From assembly GCF_021631985.1 (NCBI RefSeq), contig NZ_CP070225.1, positions 10,292,001-10,356,000 on the forward strand: 64,000 nucleotides of DNA, read 5' to 3'. Of the stretch, positions 1 through 7,490 are shown in pieces (within the stretch, counting starts at the first letter, position 1; every line of letters begins with the position of its first letter). A program made the position numbers and the translations under genes. The notes below the pieces were generated by a model. It saw only the letters and a program-made list of their open reading frames with translations. It was not told where the DNA came from and ran no database searches. This stretch comes from Sandaracinus amylolyticus. Its GTDB lineage: Bacteria > Myxococcota_A > Polyangia > Polyangiales > Sandaracinaceae.

Positions 1-1
1 G

Positions 2-220
2 ACGCTCGTCGCGCGCGGCGGGCAGCAGGAAGAGATCGTCGAGCCGCCGCCTCCGCCGCCGTCGGGCGGGGGCATCTTCGAAGACCCGGTGTTCTGGGTG
101 ATCGCGGGCGTCGTCGTGGTCGGCGCAGGCGTCGCGATCGGCGCGGGCGTCGCGGCGACGCAGAGCGAGCCGCCCTACGGCGGCTCCGCCGACGTCGTCC
201 TGCGCGCGCTCACGTTCTGA
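2..220 (+). CDS. C-terminal end of a membrane-anchored protein (5' truncated by window)
   Basis: Only the last 72 residues are present. They hold a proline/glycine-rich linker with six consecutive prolines, then one strongly hydrophobic segment of Val, Ile, Gly and Ala (roughly 25 residues), and a short tail ending in ALTF. This arrangement is typical of the C-terminal anchor of myxobacterial envelope proteins whose N-terminal part lies outside the cytoplasm, such as PEGA-domain proteins. That family assignment is a guess because the functional part is missing. The TGA stop abuts the TCA of the opposite-strand gene, so the two converge with no spacer (palindrome TGATCA at 218-223). Reading phase was set from the in-frame stop and the G/C-rich third positions. 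Confidence 0.75.
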   Translation, partial: TLVARGGQQEEIVEPPPPPPSGGGIFEDPVFWVIAGVVVVGAGVAIGAGVAATQSEPPYGGSADVVLRALTF

Positions 221-1192
221 TCACTCGCGCACGAGCACGTCGGCGGGCGAGGCCGCGACGCCGCTCGCGATCCAGCTCGCGGCGATCGGGAACATCGCGA
301 CGAGACGCGCCTTCTGGCGCTCGCTCATGCCCCAGAGGACCACCACGGTGCCGAGCGGGAACGACGGCGCGAGCGCGGCGAACGTCGGCACGTCGATCGA
401 GGGGAGCGCGGTGTCGATGACGATCGCGATGCGGCCCGGCGCGCCGGTGTGCGTGAGGAGCTCCGCCGTGGTGCCCACCGCGAGCACGTCGCTGCGGCCG
501 GTGAGACGCCCCTCGGTCTCGGCGATCAAGAGCGGATCGAGCGTCGCGACGAGCACGCGCGACGGCGCGGTCCGTGGCGGCCTCACGGTGTCGCCGGTGC
601 GCTGCACCGGAGCGGCGGGGACCTCGGGCTCGGCGAGCGTGGGAGGCGGCGTCGGCGGCGGGATGTAGCGACGCGCGTCCTCTTCGATCGCACCGCGCGA
701 CATGCCTCCGCGCGACGCCTGGATCCGCCCGAGCGTCTGCGCCTGACGCGGCACGCGCGGCGCGGGCGGGATGAGGATCTCGTCGGAGGGCGGCGGGAGC
801 TCGGGATCGTCGACCTCGACGACCGCGCCGGGACGGCCGGCCTCGGGGAGCGCGGCGAGGCGCACGCGGCTGTCCTCCTCGCGCTCTTCGATCGCGTGCT
901 CGTGCGCTTCGCGCGCGCGCACCTGGCTCGTCGCCATCGCGAGCACGTGCGAGAGGCGCTCCGACACGACCTCGTAGGAAGGATGCCCGAGGGTCTGCAC
1001 GACGACGGTGCGCAGCGCGCCCTCGACGAACGCCGCGAACGGCGCCGCGTCCTCGGGCACTGCCCCACGGCCGGCCGCCGAGAGCGCCATCGAGATCAGG
1101 CGCGGAACCATCGGCTCCGAAGCAACGCTCTCGAGCGCCTCGCGCAACGAACGTGAGAACGGGCCTTCGAGCGAAGCACGTGCCGGCGGCAT
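221..1192 (-). CDS. protein with C-terminal degenerate receiver-like domain
   Basis: A 323-residue cytoplasmic protein. The first 180 residues or so are helical and charged, followed by a Pro-rich linker with the run PPPTPPPT. The last 115 residues (starting RVLVATLDPLLIAETEGRL) look like a CheY-type receiver fold: a beta strand ending in an acidic residue, then a strand IAIVIDTALP in the place of the phospho-acceptor strand, then VVVLWG. The usual acidic pair and the Lys are not clearly kept, so phosphorylation is doubtful. The ATG at 1192 has a good ribosome site, AGGGGG eight bases upstream; the same frame stays open far beyond but has no such site. No output domain is recognisable. It may be a protein-interaction receiver in a signalling pathway. 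The receiver call is inference from the strand pattern. Confidence 0.7.
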   Translation of the reverse strand: MPPARASLEGPFSRSLREALESVASEPMVPRLISMALSAAGRGAVPEDAAPFAAFVEGALRTVVVQTLGHPSYEVVSERLSHVLAMATSQVRAREAHEHAIEEREEDSRVRLAALPEAGRPGAVVEVDDPELPPPSDEILIPPAPRVPRQAQTLGRIQASRGGMSRGAIEEDARRYIPPPTPPPTLAEPEVPAAPVQRTGDTVRPPRTAPSRVLVATLDPLLIAETEGRLTGRSDVLAVGTTAELLTHTGAPGRIAIVIDTALPSIDVPTFAALAPSFPLGTVVVLWGMSERQKARLVAMFPIAASWIASGVAASPADVLVRE

Positions 1193-1336
1193 TCGATGTT
1201 CCCCCTGACCAACTGTAGTTGATCGTGCAAGGGCTTCCCAGCGCTCTGCCCGTTTCCGAGGCGTTTCGACGTGCAATCGTCCGCCTGTGCCATCGTGCCG
1301 GGCTGGTGCTGCCGGCTCGACTACACTCGGTCGGGA

Positions 1337-2581
1337 ATGGCTTGGGCTCGGGTGTGCGTGCTCGCGATGCTCGCGACGGTGTGGGTGGGATGCGACACGG
1401 GCGATCCGACGCAGCTCCTGGTCGTGGTCGAGACCGACTTCGCGGTGCCGGGAGAGCTCGCGTCGGTGCATGCGCAGGTCGGTCCGGACCCCGAGTGCGA
1501 CGGGTGTAGCGCCGACTTCCTGCTGACCGGAGAGAGCCCCCTCGCGATGCCGCTCTCGTTCGCGATCGCGCCGCGGGACGGAGGCGGTGCGATCGCGCTG
1601 CGGGTCGAAGGACGCGACGGGAGCGGCGAGACGCTGGTCGTGCGCACCGTGCAGACCCGCTTCGAGCCCGGGAAGGTCGCGCGCGTCGTGGTGCGCCTCG
1701 AGCGCGCGTGTCAGGCGCGCACCTGCGAGATCGACGGCGAGACGTGCATCGCGGGGGACTGCGCGCCCGACGAGATCGCGCCCGAGATCCTCGAGGGGTT
1801 CGATCCGGGCGAGGAGCTTCCCGACGCGGGCGCGAGCGATGGGAGCGTCGGGGTCGACGCGGGTGATGGGGGCACCGTCGATCCTCCGCCGGACGGGGGC
1901 ACGGTGCCGCGCTCGTGCGCTGGGCTGGACGGGCGGCATCGGATCGATCCCGACGGGGTCGGCGGGGTCGATCCGTTCTCGACGTGGTGCCTCGACGGCT
2001 GGACGCTGCTGCTGAAGGTCGACGCGACCTCGACGCGCATGGTGTTCACCAACGCCGAGTGGACCAACCCGACGCCCACGCGCTCCGGCAGCGAGATGCC
2101 GGGCGAGGTCGAGGACGCGCTGCTCGAGTCGTACTGGACGCTGCCGGTCGGTGAGCTGCGGGTCGTGATGATCGACGGCGCGACCTCGCGGGAAGACGTG
2201 TTCCCGCTGGTCGGCGAGGGGCTGCCGGTGCCGCTGGTCTCGGCGGTGCGCGACGACGTCCCGGTCGAGATCGGCGGCACGCTCGCGCAGTGGACGGGGC
2301 TCGTCGGGGCCGATGCGATCGAAGGCGGAGCGTGCTCGCGCGTGGGCATCCCGGCCCAGGCGCCGGACGTCGACCCGGCGGTCCGGGTGCGCATCGGGAT
2401 CGTGGCCTCGACGACGGCCGACTGCAGCCAGGCCTCGGGCTGGGCGGGCATCGGCGCGAGCGTCGGCGAGCAATCGGGCTGCTCGACGTTCTCGAACACG
2501 GCGGGCGGCGGGCGCCTGTGCGGCAATCCGGCCAACCGGCGTGCGGGCTTCCCGCGTTTCACGCTCGTCTACGGACGCTGA
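1337..2581 (+). CDS. lipoprotein with fibrinogen-like C-terminal domain
   Basis: A 414-residue predicted lipoprotein. It starts MAWARVCVLAMLATVWVGC, a signal peptide whose Cys at residue 19 would be lipidated. An upstream in-frame start at 1271 would bury the signal, so 1337 is preferred. Residues 20-160 carry a beta-rich domain ending in a Cys-rich knot (CQARTCEIDGETCIAGDC). A Gly/Asp/Pro linker with the phrase DAGDGGTVDPPPDGGT follows. The last 220 residues resemble the N-terminal subdomain of fibrinogen-related or intelectin-like domains: a Cys, then HRIDPDGVGG, then a Cys, then GWTLLLKVD. Eukaryotic members bind sugars or acetylated groups, so a surface adhesin or recognition role is possible; the ligand is unknown. 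Only moderate confidence in the domain name, high confidence that the gene is real. Confidence 0.8.
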   Translation: MAWARVCVLAMLATVWVGCDTGDPTQLLVVVETDFAVPGELASVHAQVGPDPECDGCSADFLLTGESPLAMPLSFAIAPRDGGGAIALRVEGRDGSGETLVVRTVQTRFEPGKVARVVVRLERACQARTCEIDGETCIAGDCAPDEIAPEILEGFDPGEELPDAGASDGSVGVDAGDGGTVDPPPDGGTVPRSCAGLDGRHRIDPDGVGGVDPFSTWCLDGWTLLLKVDATSTRMVFTNAEWTNPTPTRSGSEMPGEVEDALLESYWTLPVGELRVVMIDGATSREDVFPLVGEGLPVPLVSAVRDDVPVEIGGTLAQWTGLVGADAIEGGACSRVGIPAQAPDVDPAVRVRIGIVASTTADCSQASGWAGIGASVGEQSGCSTFSNTAGGGRLCGNPANRRAGFPRFTLVYGR

Positions 2582-2619
2582 TTGACGGGCTCGACCGGTG
2601 GCCGCAAATCACCTCGTCG

Positions 2620-2916
2620 ATGGCCGCAGTCCAGCGCATTCCCATGCTGCAGTCCGAGGTCTCGCGCCTCGAGCACGAGCTGTCGATCCTCGAGCGTCAG
2701 TGGAACCGCAAGCACCGCCTCGCGTTCTTCGCGCTGCTCGCGGTCCCCGCGTACTTCTTGTTCGGGCCGCTCGTCGCGGGCGTGATCCTCGTGTGCACGC
2801 CCGCGTTGATCGGCGTGCAGGCGTACCTGCTCGGCGTGCGCCGCATGGAGTGTCGCCAGCTGATCGCCGAGACCCAGCGCGAGCTGGCCGCGGCGAAGCA
2901 GCTCGCACCGGCCTGA
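2620..2916 (+). CDS. small membrane protein with N-terminal coiled coil
   Basis: A 98-residue protein. Residues 5-30 are a charged heptad-like helix (QSEVSRLEHELSILERQW). Two hydrophobic helices follow (about residues 32-50 and 52-72), separated by Gly-Pro-Leu. The tail is charged and helical (CRQLIAETQRELAAAKQ). It probably sits in the inner membrane with both ends on the same side, and the coiled coil suggests an oligomer. No family is recognised. It begins 38 bases after the fibrinogen-like lipoprotein on the same strand and could be cotranscribed with it. The ATG at 2620 is chosen because everything upstream in this frame is the shadow of the preceding gene. Confidence 0.6.
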   Translation: MAAVQRIPMLQSEVSRLEHELSILERQWNRKHRLAFFALLAVPAYFLFGPLVAGVILVCTPALIGVQAYLLGVRRMECRQLIAETQRELAAAKQLAPA

Positions 2917-2966
2917 GGGGGGGCGCTCTCGACGCGGCGCGTCGGGATCGAGTACTCCTCTCGGCC

Positions 2967-3887
2967 ATGCGCTTCCGCTCATGGCTCGTGATCTCCGCCC
3001 TCGCGACGCTCGCGTGCGAGAGCTCGGGCGACGACCCGATGACCGGCACCGATGCGTCGACCGCGACGCCCGACGCCGGCACGTCGAACGGCCCACCCAC
3101 CGAGATCGGGCCCGCGGAGCGACCGGCGCGCCTGGTGCTGCCCGATGCGCACGACGGGACCACGCCGCTGCCGCTGGTCGTGCTGCTGCACGGGTACTCG
3201 GCGAGCGCGGTGCTGCAGGACACCTACTGGCGCGCGAGCCTGGCCGCGCGCTCGATGGGCTTCTACCTCGTGCTGCCGGACGGCACGGTCGACTCGCGCG
3301 GGAACCACTTCTGGAACGCGACCGACGCGTGCTGCGACTTCGACGCGACCGGCGTCGACGACGTCGCGTACCTCACGTCGCTGCTCGACGAGGCGGAGAC
3401 CGTGGTCCCGGTCGACACGTCGCGCGTGTATTTCATCGGGCACTCGAACGGCAGCTACATGAGCTTCCGGATGGCGTGCGAGCTCTCGGATCGCGTCGCG
3501 GCGATCGGCGGGCTCGCGGGCGCCGACTTCCTGAACGACACGGACTGCGAGCCCGAGCACCCGGTCTCGGTGCTGCACGTGCACGGCGACGCGGACGAGA
3601 CGGTGTCGTTCACCGGCACCGCGTACTACCCGTCGGCGCGCACCGCGGTGGAGCGCTGGGCGGTCCGCGCGGGGTGCGACGGCGCGGCGGTCGAGACGCT
3701 CGACCCGATCGATCTCGTGGGCTCGCTCGAGGGCGCGGAGACGACGGTCGAGCGCTGGTCGGCGGGATGCGCCGAGGGCCACGAGGCCGAGCTCTGGACG
3801 ATCCAGGGCGGCTCGCACGTGCCGGGGTTCAATCCGACGTGGATGGAGAAGCTCGTCGGCTGGCTGCTCGAGCACCGGCTCGAGTGA
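2967..3887 (+). CDS. CE1/PHB-depolymerase-type esterase, lipoprotein
   Basis: A 306-residue alpha/beta hydrolase exported through a short signal (MRFRSWLVISALATLAC, an imperfect lipobox). A Thr/Asp/Ala-rich spacer follows, then the catalytic domain. The oxyanion region is LVVLLHGYSA. The nucleophile elbow is GHSNG with Ser160. The acid is probably Asp210 in HGDADE, and His284 lies in GGSHVPG. This is the order and motif set of the LpqC/poly(3-hydroxybutyrate) depolymerase and feruloyl esterase family (CE1), which cleaves esters of polysaccharides or polyesters outside the cytoplasm. Several Cys (ATDACCDFD, a later CDG, WSAGC) could form disulphides, fitting an extracytoplasmic location. The substrate cannot be told from sequence. 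It converges with the next gene. Confidence 0.88.
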   Translation: MRFRSWLVISALATLACESSGDDPMTGTDASTATPDAGTSNGPPTEIGPAERPARLVLPDAHDGTTPLPLVVLLHGYSASAVLQDTYWRASLAARSMGFYLVLPDGTVDSRGNHFWNATDACCDFDATGVDDVAYLTSLLDEAETVVPVDTSRVYFIGHSNGSYMSFRMACELSDRVAAIGGLAGADFLNDTDCEPEHPVSVLHVHGDADETVSFTGTAYYPSARTAVERWAVRAGCDGAAVETLDPIDLVGSLEGAETTVERWSAGCAEGHEAELWTIQGGSHVPGFNPTWMEKLVGWLLEHRLE

Positions 3888-3894
3888 GATGAGA

Positions 3895-4566
3895 TCAGCC
3901 GGCGCGCGGCTCCATCGAAGCGAGCAGCGCGTCGAGGCGATCGGAGAGCGCGTCGAGCTCGGCGCGTTGGGTCGCGAGGTCTTCGGCGACGACGACGCGC
4001 GTCGTCGCGAGCGACGCGACGATCGGTGCGAGCCCTTCGACCTGTTGCTCGAGCGGTCGTAGCCCTCGCTCCGCGTCGCGCAGCGACGCCTCCGCGATGC
4101 CGAAGTTGCGCGCGTCGAGGGCGCGTCGCGCGGCGGTGATGCGCTGCGCGCCTTCGAGCAGCTGCACGTGCTGCTCGGCGCGCGCGGCACGCGCGCTCGC
4201 GTCACCGGCGTGCTGCTCGGCGGACGAGATCGCCTGGGCATGGTCCGCCTGCATGCGCTCGAGCTGCGCCTCCACCGCGCCGACCGCGATCGCGCCGTGG
4301 ATGCGGCCCGCGACGTAGCCCGCCATCGCCGCGATCAGCGCGACGCCGACCATCCGCGCGCCGCGCACGAGCCTCGCGCGCGCCGGGTGCCGCGCGAGCT
4401 CGGCGTCCTCGATGCGGTCGAGCTCGGTGCGATCGCGCTCGACGTACGAGCGGGGCGCGTCCTGCGTGCTGATCGTCGCCACTCCTCCGCGGATCTCGGC
4501 ACCGTCCCGGAGCGCGGCAACGCAGACGTGGATCCCCGCGTCGTCGAGCGTGGCGCGATCGCGCAT
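3895..4566 (-). CDS. membrane-anchored coiled-coil protein, unknown function
   Basis: A 223-residue protein. The first 70 residues are charged and soluble. One transmembrane helix follows (ARMVGVALIAAMAGYVAG, about residues 72-92). The C-terminal 120 residues are a long Ala/Glu/Arg/Gln-rich helix with heptad character, including a segment with the phrase LLEGAQRITAARRALDARN and ending near MEPRAG. This is the layout of a membrane-tethered coiled coil, perhaps in the periplasm. No enzyme motif is visible. The ATG at 4566 has no good ribosome site, and alternative starts further upstream in frame are possible. It is divergent from the zinc-ribbon gene, and the 187 bases between them probably hold both promoters. 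Confidence 0.6.
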   Translation of the reverse strand: MRDRATLDDAGIHVCVAALRDGAEIRGGVATISTQDAPRSYVERDRTELDRIEDAELARHPARARLVRGARMVGVALIAAMAGYVAGRIHGAIAVGAVEAQLERMQADHAQAISSAEQHAGDASARAARAEQHVQLLEGAQRITAARRALDARNFGIAEASLRDAERGLRPLEQQVEGLAPIVASLATTRVVVAEDLATQRAELDALSDRLDALLASMEPRAG

Positions 4567-4753
4567 CGCGATGATCGGCGTGGCAGCGCGCAGCGTCGCA
4601 CGCCGTCTCGTGACGCTCGCGGCGACACCGCTCCGCGTCGCGCGTGGATGGAGCTGGACGATGCGCCACGCGGAGCGACGTCTCCCCGTGCGTGCGGTGT
4701 GATCGAGCGCGCCGGGATCGCGTGCGCCGAGATCCGTTCCGGGGGAGGTCGCG

Positions 4754-6118
4754 ATGAAGATCACGTGCTCGAAGTGTGGCTCGAGGTACTCGGTCGCCGA
4801 TGTCAAAGCGCGCGGGCGCATGCTGCGCATGCAGTGCGCGACGTGCGGCGCGGCGATGTTCGCGATGCCCGACTCCGAGCCCGGGACCGACTCGGGGGAG
4901 CGCACGATCGTGATGTCGTCGCCGCCGAGCGCGCGGCCCACGCTGCCGCTCGGCACGTCGGGGGGGACGCCGCCGCCGACGCGGTCTCTGGTGCCGAAGC
5001 CCTCGTCGTTCCCGTCGCTCGCGCCGCCGGCGCCGCGCGTCCCGCCTGCCGCAGCACCCGCGTCGGAGAGCCCGCCGCGGAGCGCGCGCCCGGCGATGCG
5101 CCCGCCGCCCCAGTCGACTCCGGAGGCGATGCCGTCGGAGGCCGTCCTCGGTCTCGCGTCGCATCGCCCGCCGCCGCCGGCGCGCAGCGTGCCGCCTCCG
5201 ATCCCGAGCCCGCGCACGCCCCCGCCGCTGCCGGGCAAGCGTCCTCCGCGGAGCTCGCCGCCGCCGCTGCCGAGCCGTCGCCCCGAGCCCGCGCAGCCCA
5301 CGCAGGACGACGACAGCTCGAGGCTCGCCGACGTGCGGACGCTCGCGGCGCTGACGGCGCGCGCGCCCTCGCAGCCGCCGAGCGACGTGCTCGCGGGTGC
5401 GCCGCTCGCGCTGCCGCCGCCGGTCGAGGCGCCGTCGGTGCCGCCTCCGCACGCGCCCGCGCCGCGGATGCCGAGCCTCATCGTGAGCGGTGCGATCCTC
5501 GGTGGCTGCGCGCTCGTCGCGGCCGCGCTCGTCGCGGGCGCGGTGCTCGGACGTCCCGCGAGCGATCCCGCGCCGGTGGCGACCGCGCCGGTCGCATCGA
5601 CCGAGCCCGCGCGCGTGGAGCCGGCGGCGCCCGTCGTTCCGGTGGTCGCGCCGGTCGTCGCGCCCGCGACGCCCGAGCCCGAGCCTCGCGCATCACGATC
5701 GCGCGCGTCGCGCTCGCGTCGTGGTTCGTCGAGCGCCCGCGCCGCGAGCAGCGACGTGCCGGTGGTGCCCGCCTCGTCGAGCGGCGGCGAGACCGTCGTC
5801 GAGCGCGCCGCGCCCGAGATCGCGGCGCCGGCACCGGCGCCGGTCGTGGATCTGCCGGAGATGCCGGCGCGCGACGCGGTGATGGCGGCGATGGCGCGGG
5901 TGCAGCCCTCGGTGTCGGCGTGCGGGCAGGGCGCCCACGGCACCGCGACGGTCGCGATCATCGTCGCGGGCGACAGCGGTCGCGTGACGAGCGCGAACGT
6001 GAGCGGCGAGTTCGCGGGCACGCCCGTGGGCTCGTGCGTGGCGCGCGCGGTGCGCAGCGCGCGCTTCGATCGCTTCGAGCGCGCGACGTTCTCCGTGACC
6101 TATCCGTTCCGGCTCTGA
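4754..6118 (+). CDS. zinc-ribbon, Pro-rich, TonB/AgmX-type C-terminal domain protein
   Basis: A 454-residue protein in four parts. Residues 1-37 are a zinc ribbon with two CxxC knuckles (CSKC and CATC), as in the MJ0042-type finger found at the N-terminus of many myxobacterial envelope and gliding proteins. Residues 40-245 are Pro/Ser/Arg-rich and disordered. Residues 248-275 are a transmembrane helix (GGCALVAAALVAGAVLG). The last 100 residues form a TonB-like fold with paired Cys (VSACGQG and GSCVARAV) ending FSVTYPFRL, as in the AgmX/PglI C-terminal domain. So the finger is cytoplasmic and the TonB-like end periplasmic, a layout suited to linking cytoplasmic signals to the outer envelope. 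The ATG follows a strong ribosome site, GGGGGAGG. A role in motility or energy transduction is inference. Confidence 0.85.
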   Translation: MKITCSKCGSRYSVADVKARGRMLRMQCATCGAAMFAMPDSEPGTDSGERTIVMSSPPSARPTLPLGTSGGTPPPTRSLVPKPSSFPSLAPPAPRVPPAAAPASESPPRSARPAMRPPPQSTPEAMPSEAVLGLASHRPPPPARSVPPPIPSPRTPPPLPGKRPPRSSPPPLPSRRPEPAQPTQDDDSSRLADVRTLAALTARAPSQPPSDVLAGAPLALPPPVEAPSVPPPHAPAPRMPSLIVSGAILGGCALVAAALVAGAVLGRPASDPAPVATAPVASTEPARVEPAAPVVPVVAPVVAPATPEPEPRASRSRASRSRRGSSSARAASSDVPVVPASSSGGETVVERAAPEIAAPAPAPVVDLPEMPARDAVMAAMARVQPSVSACGQGAHGTATVAIIVAGDSGRVTSANVSGEFAGTPVGSCVARAVRSARFDRFERATFSVTYPFRL

Positions 6119-6122
6119 GCGA

Positions 6123-7490
6123 TCACGCGAGGAGGCCGGGGACCGCCTCGCTCGTCTCGGCGCCGTGGAAGCCGTAGCTCGGGGTGTCGATGCCGAGCGC
6201 GCGCAGGATCGTGACGTGGACCTTCGCGAGGTTGCCGCCCGGCTCGCGCGCGTGGATGCCGCGAGCGAGCGCACCGCGCGCGCCGCCCGCGAGGATCACC
6301 GGGTGCTCGCGGTTGCTGTGGGTGGTGCCCTCGCCGTACTCGCTCGTCGCGTAGACGACCATCGAGTCCAGCAGCGTCCCGCCGTCGTGATCGGGCACCG
6401 ACGCGAGCACGTCGAGGAAGACGCGGAGCGCCTGCATCTGGCGCTGGGTGACGCGGTAGGTCGCGTCCCAGTCGCCGTCGTGCACGACCTGGTGCATGCC
6501 GCCCGCGACGCCGGCGTCGCGGAACACGTGGGTCGTCGCGGGCGAGGTGAGCATCATCGACGCGACGCGCGTGAGGTCGCACGACATCGCGAGCGCGAGC
6601 AGGCGCGTCTGCGCCTCGAGCTCGGCGATCAGATCGCCGCTGCTCTCACCGGGCATCGCGGGCGTCGTGCACGCCGCGACGCCGGCGCGGAGCCGCGTCT
6701 GGATCTCGCCGACGTGCTCGAGGTGTGCATCGAGGCGCTCGCGATCGCGCCCGCCGAGCCGGCGCCGGAGCGCACGCGCGTCGTCGGCGACCACGTCGAG
6801 CACGCTCGCACGACGGCCCAGCACCGCGGTGTCGGCGGGCACGCCGAAGAGGTGCGCGAAGAGCTCGCGCGCCGAGCGCATCGGCAGGTTCAGCATGTCG
6901 GGGCCGCGATGCGAGATCGCGTTCCAGTGGCCGTAGTCGTGGAAGCGCGCGGGGCTCACGGCGAGCTCGATCGAGCGGAAGCGCGGCTGGGTGCCGAGGA
7001 TCGAGCGGCCCGCGAAGTCGGGGTGCGCGGCGATCACCTGATCGATCGTCGCGCGGTTGAACGCGAAGACGTGATCGGGGTGATGGAAGCCCTCGCTGCG
7101 CGGGCGATCGCTGGTGAGCGCGACCGCGCAGCCGCGCATGTGCCCGTCGCCCTGGCCCGGGGGATCGCCGGGGATCTCGGTGTGCGGCTCGAGGCCGGTG
7201 ATCACGTCGATCGTGGGCTCGATGCCGGCGAACGGGCTCAGCAGCGGCGTCGCGCTCCAGCCCGCGCCGATCGTGCTCGGCGTCCAGTGGTCGGGTCGGC
7301 CGTGTCCGTGCGCGCCGTGCCACGGAAGGCCGTTCGCCCAGAAGAAGACCGCGAAGCGCTTGGGCAGCGAGGTGCCGTCGGCGTGCGCGGTGCCGTGGGT
7401 GTCGAGCATCGCGTCGAGGAGCGGCAGGCCCATCGTGCACACCGCGCCGCCGAGCGCGCCGCGGAGCATCGCGCGTCGCGAGAGCTTCAT
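6123..7490 (-). CDS. DUF1552 protein, Tat-exported
   Basis: A 455-residue protein of the DUF1552 family, common in Myxococcota and Planctomycetota, related in fold to DUF1501/alkaline-phosphatase-like proteins, and of unproven activity. It begins MKLSRRAMLRGALGGA, a twin-arginine signal (SRRAM), so it is exported folded. Family features are FAVFFWANGLPWHG near the start, TGLEPHTEIPGDPPGQGDGH, TGTQ-like segments, and the C-terminal block MVVYATSEYGEGTTHSNREH followed by ILRALGID. The ATG at 7490 overlaps the TGA of the upstream DUF1592 gene (ATGA) and has a strong site, GAGGAGGAG, so both are translated together. The same pair occurs again at 59940-62956 in the opposite order. DUF1552 proteins usually travel with DUF1592 partners, so a shared extracytoplasmic complex is likely. 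Confidence 0.88.
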   Translation of the reverse strand: MKLSRRAMLRGALGGAVCTMGLPLLDAMLDTHGTAHADGTSLPKRFAVFFWANGLPWHGAHGHGRPDHWTPSTIGAGWSATPLLSPFAGIEPTIDVITGLEPHTEIPGDPPGQGDGHMRGCAVALTSDRPRSEGFHHPDHVFAFNRATIDQVIAAHPDFAGRSILGTQPRFRSIELAVSPARFHDYGHWNAISHRGPDMLNLPMRSARELFAHLFGVPADTAVLGRRASVLDVVADDARALRRRLGGRDRERLDAHLEHVGEIQTRLRAGVAACTTPAMPGESSGDLIAELEAQTRLLALAMSCDLTRVASMMLTSPATTHVFRDAGVAGGMHQVVHDGDWDATYRVTQRQMQALRVFLDVLASVPDHDGGTLLDSMVVYATSEYGEGTTHSNREHPVILAGGARGALARGIHAREPGGNLAKVHVTILRALGIDTPSYGFHGAETSEAVPGLLA

